Origin: Alcaligenaceae bacterium CGII-47
GTDB taxonomy: Bacteria > Pseudomonadota > Gammaproteobacteria > Burkholderiales > Burkholderiaceae_B
Direction: 5' to 3'
Assembly: GCA_019166125.1 (NCBI GenBank)
Contig: JAHTBO010000002.1
Location: 126,997-190,996 of the forward strand
DNA: 64,000 nucleotides
This document shows, in pieces, positions 46,820 to 54,800 of this stretch (positions are counted from its first letter, which is position 1; each line of letters opens with the position of its first letter). Under the pieces are notes generated by a model that was not told where the DNA came from, did not search any database, and saw nothing but the letters and a program-made list of their open reading frames with translations. The position numbers were made by a program, and so were the translations under genes.

Positions 46820-48571
46820 TTATAGTGCGATACGGCGGAAGTCCGCCAACAGACTGCCCAGATAGGCATTAAAGCGCGCAGCCGACGCACCATCGATCAC
46901 CCGATGGTCGTAGGACAGCGATAGCGGTAGCATCAGCCGAGGCTTGAAGCGTTTGCCATTCCACACCGGTTGCATCGAGGAGCGCGAGACGCCCAGAATA
47001 GCGAGCTCAGGGGCGTTGATGATCGGCGTAAAGTCCGTCCCGCCGATGCCGCCCAACGAGGAGATAGAGAAGCAGCCGCCTTGCATCTGCGCGGGCGAGA
47101 GCTTGCCTTCGCGCGCCAGCGCAGCTAGCTCAGACATCTCGGTCGCCAATTCGACAATCCCCTTGCGATCCGCATCCCGAATGACCGGCACAACCAGCCC
47201 ATTGGGCGTATCGGCAGCAAAGCCAATATGAAAGTAGTGCTTGAGAATCAGATTATCGCCGTCCAGTGATGCGTTGAATTCCGGGAATTTTTTCAGGGCA
47301 GCGACAACTGCCTTGATCAGGAACGCCAGCATCGTGACCTTGAGGCCGGACTTCTTGTTTTCGGTGTTTAACTGCTGGCGCAAAGCCTCCAAATCGGTGA
47401 TGTCTGCCAGGTCATTATTCGTGACGTGCGGGATCATCACCCAATTGCGATGCAGATTGGCGCCAGAGATCTTTTTGATCCGCGACAACGGCCGGGCTTC
47501 GATTTCACCAAACTTGGCAAAGTCAACCTTAGGCCACCCCAGCACGCTGAAGCCAGCACCACCCTGAACCGCAGTGCCCACCGGCGTGACGCCCCCTGTG
47601 ACCAGCGCCTGCTTGACGAAGGCGCGAATATCATCGGCGAGGATCCGGTTTTTGTTGCCACTGCCCGTTACCAACTGCAGATTAACCCCTAGTTCGCGCG
47701 CGAACTTACGTACCGAAGGGGAGGCATGCGGCAAATTGCGCAGCGGCACAACAGCGTCAGCAAAAGCTGCTGTAGGTGAGGTGCGCGACGGAGGGGTCGA
47801 CGCCAGAGCCGCTTGCGTTGGCGCCACAGACGCAGCGGCTGCAGGTGCAGTGTCAGCTGTAGGTGTAGGTGTAGGTGTAGGTGTAGGTGTAGGTGTAGGT
47901 GTAGGTGCAGTGTCAGGTGTAGGCGCTGAAGCAGCAGGTGCTGGCGAAGGGGCCGAAGACCCTGGACCTTCAGACGATTCAATATCCAGCACATCAGCAC
48001 CCTGACTGATTTTGTCGCCCACCTTGACCTTGATTGCCCGAACCACGCCACCTTTGGATGCGGGAATTTCCATCGACGCCTTATCGGATTCCACCGTGAT
48101 CAGGCTCTGCTCGGCCTTGATCGTATCGCCGACAGCAACCAGCACCTCGATGACCTCGACCTCGTCGAAGTCCCCAATATCCGGCACAACGATTGTATGG
48201 ATCGTTGAGGCGCCTGATCCGGCTGCCTGCGGCGCCTTGGCGGGCGGTGCTGCATTCGTCACCGGCACTGCCGCAGCCTGTGCAGGGGCAGGTGCGTCGG
48301 CAGGGGCGGCTGAAGCGTCCGCAGCCGCCCCTGTCGCCTCGAGCACCAGCATGACCGAGCCCTCTTGAATCTTGTCACCGACCTTAACCTGGATAGCCTG
48401 GACAACCCCTCCTTCAGGGGCAGGAATTTCCATGGACGCCTTATCCGATTCGACGGTGATCAGGCTCTGCTCGGCTGTGATCTTATCGCCCACGGCCACC
48501 AAGACTTCAATCACCTCGACTTCATCGAAGTCCCCAATATCCGGAACCTTGATTTCGATTGTTTTACTCAT
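46820..48571 (-). CDS. aceF: Pyruvate dehydrogenase E2, dihydrolipoyl acetyltransferase
   Basis: E2 is the core of the pyruvate dehydrogenase complex. The 583-residue protein has two nearly identical lipoyl domains (about 1-80 and 122-200; Lys44 and Lys164), a linker with eight Pro-Thr repeats (about 222-237), an E3/E1-binding domain (about 275-315, SPSVRKFARELGV), and the catalytic domain with DHRVIDG near the C-terminus. The ATG at 48571 is favoured by a G-rich ribosome-binding site. It is the middle gene of the operon. Confidence 0.96.
   Translation of the reverse strand: MSKTIEIKVPDIGDFDEVEVIEVLVAVGDKITAEQSLITVESDKASMEIPAPEGGVVQAIQVKVGDKIQEGSVMLVLEATGAAADASAAPADAPAPAQAAAVPVTNAAPPAKAPQAAGSGASTIHTIVVPDIGDFDEVEVIEVLVAVGDTIKAEQSLITVESDKASMEIPASKGGVVRAIKVKVGDKISQGADVLDIESSEGPGSSAPSPAPAASAPTPDTAPTPTPTPTPTPTPTPTADTAPAAAASVAPTQAALASTPPSRTSPTAAFADAVVPLRNLPHASPSVRKFARELGVNLQLVTGSGNKNRILADDIRAFVKQALVTGGVTPVGTAVQGGAGFSVLGWPKVDFAKFGEIEARPLSRIKKISGANLHRNWVMIPHVTNNDLADITDLEALRQQLNTENKKSGLKVTMLAFLIKAVVAALKKFPEFNASLDGDNLILKHYFHIGFAADTPNGLVVPVIRDADRKGIVELATEMSELAALAREGKLSPAQMQGGCFSISSLGGIGGTDFTPIINAPELAILGVSRSSMQPVWNGKRFKPRLMLPLSLSYDHRVIDGASAARFNAYLGSLLADFRRIAL
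47859..47906. repeat. Eight tandem copies of GTAGGT in aceF
   Basis: The plus strand carries eight perfect GTAGGT units in 48 bases. On the coding strand this reads CCT ACA eight times, giving (Pro-Thr)8 in the flexible linker between lipoyl domain 2 and the E3-binding domain. Each unit adds two residues, so slippage keeps the frame. The element is flanked on both sides by similar GCAGTGTCAG sequence. Confidence 0.95.
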
Positions 48572-48585
48572 GTCTCTCATCCCCC

Positions 48586-51297
48586 TCAAGCGTGATGCGG
48601 ATTGACTTTGTCGGAATCGATGTCATATTTGGCAATCGCTTCGGAGCATTTTTTGATGTCGATCGCCCCATCATCGGCCAAGCTACGCAAGGCAGCGAGA
48701 ACAATAAAATGGCGGTCTATTTCAAAGTGCTCACGTAGTGTGGCACGGAAGTCCGAGCGACCATACCCATCTGTCCCGAGGACTTTAAAGCGCCGATCCT
48801 GAGGGATGTAGGGACGAATCTGATCTCCGTAAGCCTTCATGTAATCAGTCGATACGATAATTGGTCCCTGGGAGTCTTTCAGTTGTCGGGTGACATAGGG
48901 CTCTTGTGCCGGCTCGGCGGGGTGCAGCATATTGTGACGCTCTACATCCAGGCCATCGCGGCGCAACTCGGTAAAGCTCGTCACGCTCCAGACATCGGAG
49001 GACACGCCCCAGTCCTGCTCCAACAAATCCTGCGCTGCCAACACCTCTCGTAAAATCGTGCCTGACCCCATAAGCTGAACACGTAGTTTGGTCTTGCCGT
49101 GGGAATTAAGTTTATACATACCACGCAGGATGCCTTCCTCATCGCCTGGCTTGAGCCCCGGTTGGGGGTAGTTCTCGTTCATGACGGTGATGTAGAAGTA
49201 GACGTTCTCCTGATCCTCCATCATGCGCTTGAGACCGCTATGGATAATGACCGCGACCTCGTGGGCGAAGGAAGGATCGTATGAGATGCAGTTTGGAATT
49301 ATCGATGATTGAATATGGCTGTGGCCGTCCTCATGTTGCAGTCCTTCACCATTCAAGGTCGTACGTCCGGCTGTGCCGCCCAACACAAAGCCACGGGCCT
49401 GCATATCACCCGCCGCCCACGCCAGATCACCAAAGCGCTGGAAGCCGAACATCGAGTAATAAATATAAAACGGAATCATGATGCGATTACTGCTGGAATA
49501 AGACGTCGCCGCAGCAATCCAAGAGCAGAAACCGCCCGCCTCATTGATACCTTCCTGAAGCAATTGGCCGTCCTCAACCTCGCGGTAGTACATCACCTGA
49601 CTCTTATCGACCGGAACGTATTTTTGACCTTCAGGCGCATAAATACCGATCTGGCGGAACAAGCCCTCCATACCGAAGGTACGAGACTCATCGACTAGAA
49701 TAGGTACCACACGGGGCGCAAGGGCTTTGTCGCGCAAGATCTGGTTCAGCACCCGCACAAATGCCTGCGTGGTCGAGATCTCACGCCCCTCGGCGGTGGG
49801 TTCCAACACGGCCTTGAACGACTCTAGTGCCGGGGCTGGCAGGCTCTCGTCGGCTTTTTCACGACGCTTGGGAAGGTACCCGCCAAGCGCCTGACGGTGC
49901 TCGTGCAGGTACTTCATCTCGGGCGAATCATCCCCAGGCTTAAAGTACGGAATATGATCTATCTGGTCGTCAGGGATAGGGATGTTAAAGCGATCACGGA
50001 ACTCGCGCACCGAATCAACGTCAAGTTTCTTTTGTTGATGCGTCGGGTTCTTGGCCTGGCCCACATGACCCATACCGTAACCTTTGATGGTCTTGGCGAG
50101 AATCACCGAAGGCTGACCGGCATGATTGGCCGCCGAGGCAAAGGCAGCGTAGACCTTATGGGGATCATGGCCCCCACGATTCAAGCGCCAGATATCATCA
50201 TCACTCATGCGGCTGACCATCTCGAGCAGCTTGGGGTGCTTGCCAAAGAAGTTCTCGCGCACGAACTTACCATCATTGGCCTTATAGGCCTGGTACTCGC
50301 CGTCGACGCATTCTTCCATGACGCGCAGCAAGATACCTTCCTTGTCACGGGCAAACAGCGGATCCCAGTAACCTCCCCAGACCAGCTTGAGGACGTTCCA
50401 GCCCCCGCCGCGGAACACGCGTTCGAGCTCCTGGATGATCTTGCCATTACCACGCACCGGGCCATCTAAACGCTGCAGATTGCAGTTGACGACAAAGATC
50501 AGATTATCGAGTTTTTCACGTGCAGCCAAACCGATTGCACCCAGGGATTCGGGCTCGTCCATCTCTCCGTCCCCGAGGAACACCCAGACTTTGCGTTGGC
50601 TTGTATCGGCGATGCCACGGGCATGCAAGTACTTAAGGAAGCGTGCCTGGTAGATCGCCATCAAAGGCCCTAGCCCCATGGACACGGTTGGAAACTGCCA
50701 AAATCCAGGCAGTAGCTTTGGGTGGGGATAGGAAGGCAGGCCCTTGCCCTTGCCACCAACGTCCTGGCGGAAGTAATCAAGGTTCTCTTCGGTCAGACGG
50801 CCTTCAAGAAAGGCCCGAGAATACATACCGGGCGATGAGTGGCCCTGAAAATAAATGAGGTCACCACCGTGGTCTGCAGATTCAGCGTGCCAAAAATGGT
50901 TTTGCCCACACTCGATCATGGTGGCAAGCGACGCGAATGAAGCGATGTGTCCGCCCAGACTGCCCCCATCGGGCACCTCTACCTTATTAGCCTTGACGAC
51001 CATCGCCATGGCGTTCCAGCGCACATACGAACGAATGCGCTCCTCCAGGATGAGATTGCCCGGGTGCGGCGGCTCGAGACCAGGCGGTATGGTGTTCACA
51101 TACGAGGTATTCAGGGAATAAGGAATGTGCGCACCTGTGCGTCGCGCCAGATCAATCAGCCGTTCGAGCAGGAAATGGGCGCGTTCGGCACCTTCACGAT
51201 CGAGTACTGCCTCTAGCGCGTCGAGCCACTCCTGAGTTTCGAGCTCATCATGGTCAACGGGTTGAGCCGTTACACTTGCTTGGTCAAGAGAGGACAT
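48586..51297 (-). CDS. aceE: Pyruvate dehydrogenase E1 component
   Basis: The thiamine-diphosphate enzyme that decarboxylates pyruvate and acylates E2. The 903-residue homodimeric type is supported by length and by VFLGDGEMDEPESLGAIG (thiamine-diphosphate motif GDG), HSSPGMYSRAFLEGRL and KGYGMGHVG, and by C-terminal AAGDMQARGFVLGGTAGRTT. It is the first gene of aceE-aceF-lpdA, with a 242-base upstream region shared with a two-component system. Confidence 0.97.
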   Translation of the reverse strand: MSSLDQASVTAQPVDHDELETQEWLDALEAVLDREGAERAHFLLERLIDLARRTGAHIPYSLNTSYVNTIPPGLEPPHPGNLILEERIRSYVRWNAMAMVVKANKVEVPDGGSLGGHIASFASLATMIECGQNHFWHAESADHGGDLIYFQGHSSPGMYSRAFLEGRLTEENLDYFRQDVGGKGKGLPSYPHPKLLPGFWQFPTVSMGLGPLMAIYQARFLKYLHARGIADTSQRKVWVFLGDGEMDEPESLGAIGLAAREKLDNLIFVVNCNLQRLDGPVRGNGKIIQELERVFRGGGWNVLKLVWGGYWDPLFARDKEGILLRVMEECVDGEYQAYKANDGKFVRENFFGKHPKLLEMVSRMSDDDIWRLNRGGHDPHKVYAAFASAANHAGQPSVILAKTIKGYGMGHVGQAKNPTHQQKKLDVDSVREFRDRFNIPIPDDQIDHIPYFKPGDDSPEMKYLHEHRQALGGYLPKRREKADESLPAPALESFKAVLEPTAEGREISTTQAFVRVLNQILRDKALAPRVVPILVDESRTFGMEGLFRQIGIYAPEGQKYVPVDKSQVMYYREVEDGQLLQEGINEAGGFCSWIAAATSYSSSNRIMIPFYIYYSMFGFQRFGDLAWAAGDMQARGFVLGGTAGRTTLNGEGLQHEDGHSHIQSSIIPNCISYDPSFAHEVAVIIHSGLKRMMEDQENVYFYITVMNENYPQPGLKPGDEEGILRGMYKLNSHGKTKLRVQLMGSGTILREVLAAQDLLEQDWGVSSDVWSVTSFTELRRDGLDVERHNMLHPAEPAQEPYVTRQLKDSQGPIIVSTDYMKAYGDQIRPYIPQDRRFKVLGTDGYGRSDFRATLREHFEIDRHFIVLAALRSLADDGAIDIKKCSEAIAKYDIDSDKVNPHHA

Positions 51298-51458
51298 CAG
51301 GTGTCTCCTGTGTAATGAATTTCAAAGACATGAGCGCAAATTGCGTCATCGTTAAAATAATTCTGAACCAATAGGCACAACCCAACGATTCCTAGTGTGC
51401 CCTAAAACCTTATGCCATTCTAGGAAAGAGCCCCACTTAGCACAAGCAAAATTTCATT

Positions 51459-51494
51459 CTATGATATGAATTTTTGCTATATGAAAAATCATAG
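51459..51494. promoter_or_regulatory. Inverted repeat in the aceE-kinase intergenic region
   Basis: The arms CTATGAT (51459-51465) and ATCATAG (51488-51494) surround a spacer of 22 bases which itself contains ATTTTT and AAAAAT arms. The element lies in the 242-base region between divergent aceE and the histidine kinase gene, 45 bases before the kinase start. It is a candidate operator or promoter region for the pyruvate dehydrogenase operon, the kinase, or both. Confidence 0.45.
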
Positions 51495-51539
51495 TTAATT
51501 TACCCTCTAAAATAGGCAACCCACGACCTCATCACCGAT

Positions 51540-53291
51540 ATGGCGAACCCGAACCGCAAATCCCTCATCCCCTCGACGTTCTACGAGCACGCCCGACACA
51601 GCCGTCGAGGTTTCTATTGGCTCACGCCGGTCGTGGTCCTGGTGCTGTATCTCTGTGTGATGGGTGTATTTATCTGGCTGCAGCGCTTACAAAGCGACAG
51701 TGTGATGTTCGTGACGATCGATCAGGAGACTCGCCAACAGCGCCTGATCATGGTGGTGATTGCGCTCTCCCTGGTCATCGTGTTCAGCTTGCTTGCCTTG
51801 TGGCGCTATACCCGGTTTCGCACCCAGGCCGAGGCGGCGTTGATCGCCGAGACCGGCTTTCGACGCGCCATGGAGAACTCAATGTCCACGGGCATGCGTG
51901 TCTTCGATATGCAGGGTCGTATCGCTTATGTGAATCCGGCTTTTTGTCGCATGATCGGCTGGAACGAAGCGGATCTGATCGGACGCACTGCGCCCTTCCC
52001 CTACTGGTTGCCCGGACGCCACGAGCACCACCGAGAGACACTCACTCAACTGCTATCTGGGCGTACCCCGAGCAGCGGCCTAGAGGTCGAGGCTCAACGG
52101 CGTGATGGTTCGCGCTTTACCGCGCGCATGTACGTCTCCCCCTTACGGGATCCCAATGGCGAGCAAATTGGCTGGATGACATCCATGACCGATATCACCG
52201 AGCCCAAGCGTATCCGTGAGGCGCTGACCGCCGCCCACGAGCGCTTTATGACCGTGCTCGAAGGTCTGGACGATGCCATCTCCGTGGTTGCCGACACACC
52301 CGAGGGACTGGAATTGCTTTTTGCCAACCGCACTTATCGGCGCGTTTTTGGTGCCCAGGCTAATGGACATGGGGAACTATTGGGTGGGCGTCTGGGGCGC
52401 TTTACCGACGAGACGATGGAGATGTACTCTGAGTCCGCACAACGCTGGTTCGAAGTACACCACCGGATGCTCGCCTGGACCGATTCCCGGCGCGTACGCC
52501 TGCAGGTGGCACGCGACATCACCGAACGACGCACCCACGAAGAAGCCTCGCGGGTACAGCAGGAAAAGGTGCAACTTACCAGCCGCTTGACCACGATGGG
52601 CGAGATGGCCTCATCACTCGCCCACGAGCTCAATCAGCCTCTGACAGCGATCAGCAACTATAATATGGCGGCAGTCGCCATGATCAAATCAGGCAAGGCG
52701 TCGGCAGACGTTCTCGTTGATGCCCTCGAAAAATCCGCAGCCCAAGCCGAGCGCGCGGGCAAGATCATCAGCCGCATCCGTGAATTCGTCAAACGCAGCG
52801 AGCCGCGCAGGCAGGCCGTGCCGATCATACGCATTCTCGAGAATGCAGTGGACTTTGCCGAGATTGATGCCCGAAAAAGACAAATCGATATTAAACCAGC
52901 CCTGCCTGATCCCTTGCCAGCGGTTCTGGCCGATCCGATACTCATTGAGCAGGTCTTGCTGAATCTACTCAAAAACGGAATCGAGGCCATGGATAAAAGC
53001 GAGTATCGTACCTTGCATGTTACGGTCACCGACCAAGAGCCTTTGATCGAGGTGGCAGTGATTGATCGAGGCCACGGCCTGCGCGACCCCGAACGTTTGT
53101 TTGAACCGTTTTACAGCACCAAGTCCGAAGGTCTGGGCATGGGGTTGAATATCTGCCGTACGATTATCGAATCACATCACGGGCGCCTCTGGGCAAGCCC
53201 TAACCCGGAAGGTGGGACAATCTTTCGGTTTACCCTGCCCAAAGCCCCACAGCGTCCCAAAGAAAAAACCTTAGAGGAACAGCACGCATGA
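51540..53291 (+). CDS. PAS-domain sensor histidine kinase (FixL/DctB type)
   Basis: A 583-residue membrane sensor. It has two membrane segments (about 27-47 and 69-90) with a periplasmic loop of about 20 residues, a PAS domain (about 103-225), a second PAS-like region (about 232-330), a HisKA dimerisation domain with phosphorylated His362 in SLAHELNQPLTA, and an ATPase domain with NLLKNGIEAM, DRGHG and GLGMGLNI. The signal is not evident; the small loop suggests cytoplasmic or membrane sensing. Its stop overlaps the regulator start. Confidence 0.93.
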   Translation: MANPNRKSLIPSTFYEHARHSRRGFYWLTPVVVLVLYLCVMGVFIWLQRLQSDSVMFVTIDQETRQQRLIMVVIALSLVIVFSLLALWRYTRFRTQAEAALIAETGFRRAMENSMSTGMRVFDMQGRIAYVNPAFCRMIGWNEADLIGRTAPFPYWLPGRHEHHRETLTQLLSGRTPSSGLEVEAQRRDGSRFTARMYVSPLRDPNGEQIGWMTSMTDITEPKRIREALTAAHERFMTVLEGLDDAISVVADTPEGLELLFANRTYRRVFGAQANGHGELLGGRLGRFTDETMEMYSESAQRWFEVHHRMLAWTDSRRVRLQVARDITERRTHEEASRVQQEKVQLTSRLTTMGEMASSLAHELNQPLTAISNYNMAAVAMIKSGKASADVLVDALEKSAAQAERAGKIISRIREFVKRSEPRRQAVPIIRILENAVDFAEIDARKRQIDIKPALPDPLPAVLADPILIEQVLLNLLKNGIEAMDKSEYRTLHVTVTDQEPLIEVAVIDRGHGLRDPERLFEPFYSTKSEGLGMGLNICRTIIESHHGRLWASPNPEGGTIFRFTLPKAPQRPKEKTLEEQHA

Positions 53292-53911
53292 CCACATCTC
53301 TAGCGCCCAACACGATTTTTATCGTCGATGATGACGAAGCCGTACGCGACTCGCTGCGCTGGCTACTCGAAGCCAACGGGTATCATGTGCGCGCTTTCGC
53401 TGGAGCTGAAGCATTCCTGGATGCCTACGACTCCAGCGAAATCGGTGTTCTGATCGCCGACGTTCGTATGCCCGGCATGAGCGGCCTCGAGCTCCAAGAG
53501 GCACTCATCGCCCGCAAGGCACCCTTGCCTATCGTCTTTATCACTGGGCACGGTGACGTTCCCATGGCCGTATCCACCATGAAGAAGGGCGCGGTTGATT
53601 TTTTGGAAAAGCCATTTAACGAGAGCGAATTACGCACCATTGTCGCCGACATGCTTGCGCAGGCAATTGAACGCGTACATCATGTCGAAGAGCAACGCAG
53701 CCAACAGGCCGTCTTGAACCGCCTCACCGCGCGCGAGCACCAGGTCCTGGAGCGCATTGTGGCGGGTCGTCTGAACAAGCAAATCGCCGGTGATTTGAAC
53801 ATCAGCATCAAGACCGTCGAAGCACACCGCGCCAACATCATGGAAAAGCTCGAAGTCACCACCGTCGCCGACCTGATGAAGATCGCCTTGGCTAAAGCTG
53901 AAGAGGACTGA
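53288..53911 (+). CDS. FixJ-type two-component response regulator
   Basis: A 207-residue regulator with an N-terminal receiver domain (acidic DDD at 14-16, phosphorylated Asp58 in IADVRMPGMSG, Thr86, Lys108) and a C-terminal LuxR-type helix-turn-helix (about 145-205, LTAREHQVLERIVAG and IKTVEAHRANIMEKL). It forms a coupled pair with the upstream kinase (ATGA overlap). Because the pair is divergent from aceE, control of the pyruvate dehydrogenase operon is a plausible but unproved role. Confidence 0.95.
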   Translation: MTTSLAPNTIFIVDDDEAVRDSLRWLLEANGYHVRAFAGAEAFLDAYDSSEIGVLIADVRMPGMSGLELQEALIARKAPLPIVFITGHGDVPMAVSTMKKGAVDFLEKPFNESELRTIVADMLAQAIERVHHVEEQRSQQAVLNRLTAREHQVLERIVAGRLNKQIAGDLNISIKTVEAHRANIMEKLEVTTVADLMKIALAKAEED

Positions 53912-53914
53912 ACC

Positions 53915-54769
53915 GTGACTGCACGCATTATTGATGGCAAGGCGCTCTCTGAACAGGTGCGCGAGGGTGTTCGGCTTCGCACTCAGGCGCTACGCACTAA
54001 GGGCGTGGTTCCGGGACTTACAGTCCTATTAGTAGGCGAGAACGCTGCCTCGCAGGTCTATGTGCGCAACAAGGCGGCGGCTTGCGAAAAGGCTGGCATG
54101 CACTCACGCGTGATCCAGCTTGGCGCCGATACCTCCGAAGAAGAACTGCTCAATATTATCGAAAACCTGAACGAGGATCCAGGCGTCCACGGCATCCTGG
54201 TACAGCTCCCGCTACCCGGTCATATCGACACGGGTCTGGTCATCGAGACAATCAGCGCAGCCAAGGACGTGGATGGGTTCCATATCAGCAACGCTGGCCT
54301 GTTGATGACGGGTCGCCCGCTATTTCGACCCTGCACGCCATACGGCATCATGAAGATGCTCGAGTCAGAGAATGCCGTCGTGCGTGGTGCCGAGGCGGTC
54401 ATTGTGGGGGCCAGCAATATCGTGGGCAAGCCCATGGCCATGCTGCTGCTGGCTGCGGGCGCTACGGTGACACTATGCAACTCCAAGACCCGGGATCTCG
54501 GCGCACAAACCAGACGTGCCGATATTCTGATCGTCGCCACTGGTCGCCCTGGCATCGTAACAGGCGACATGATTAAACCTGGTGCCATCGTCATCGATGT
54601 CGGCATTAACCGTTTACCTGATGGCAAACTCGTTGGCGACGTTGATTTTGAATCGGCCCGTCAGGTTGCTGGTGCCATCACACCGGTCCCTGGCGGCGTG
54701 GGCCCAATGACAATCGCCATGCTACTGGTCAATACCATCGAGGCCGCAGAGCGCAGTACCGCCTCTTGA
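53915..54769 (+). CDS. folD: Methylenetetrahydrofolate dehydrogenase/cyclohydrolase FolD
   Basis: FolD interconverts one-carbon folates and provides formyl-tetrahydrofolate and NADPH. The 284-residue protein has the catalytic [13 protein letters not shown] with the active-site Lys, [10 protein letters not shown], and the Rossmann segment [14 protein letters not shown], ending [14 protein letters not shown]. The GTG start lies 3 bases after the response regulator stop, so these genes are probably co-transcribed. Confidence 0.97.
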   Translation: MTARIIDGKALSEQVREGVRLRTQALRTKGVVPGLTVLLVGENAASQVYVRNKAAACEKAGMHSRVIQLGADTSEEELLNIIENLNEDPGVHGILVQLPLPGHIDTGLVIETISAAKDVDGFHISNAGLLMTGRPLFRPCTPYGIMKMLESENAVVRGAEAVIVGASNIVGKPMAMLLLAAGATVTLCNSKTRDLGAQTRRADILIVATGRPGIVTGDMIKPGAIVIDVGINRLPDGKLVGDVDFESARQVAGAITPVPGGVGPMTIAMLLVNTIEAAERSTAS

Positions 54770-54800
54770 AAAACACGCACCCAACCCCCACTTATCGCGC

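Noticed and set aside
47574-48051. Long open frames antisense to aceF rich in Gly-Val or Leu-His
   Set aside because: They are shadows of the repeat and Ala/Pro-rich linker on the other strand, with no credible start or family match.
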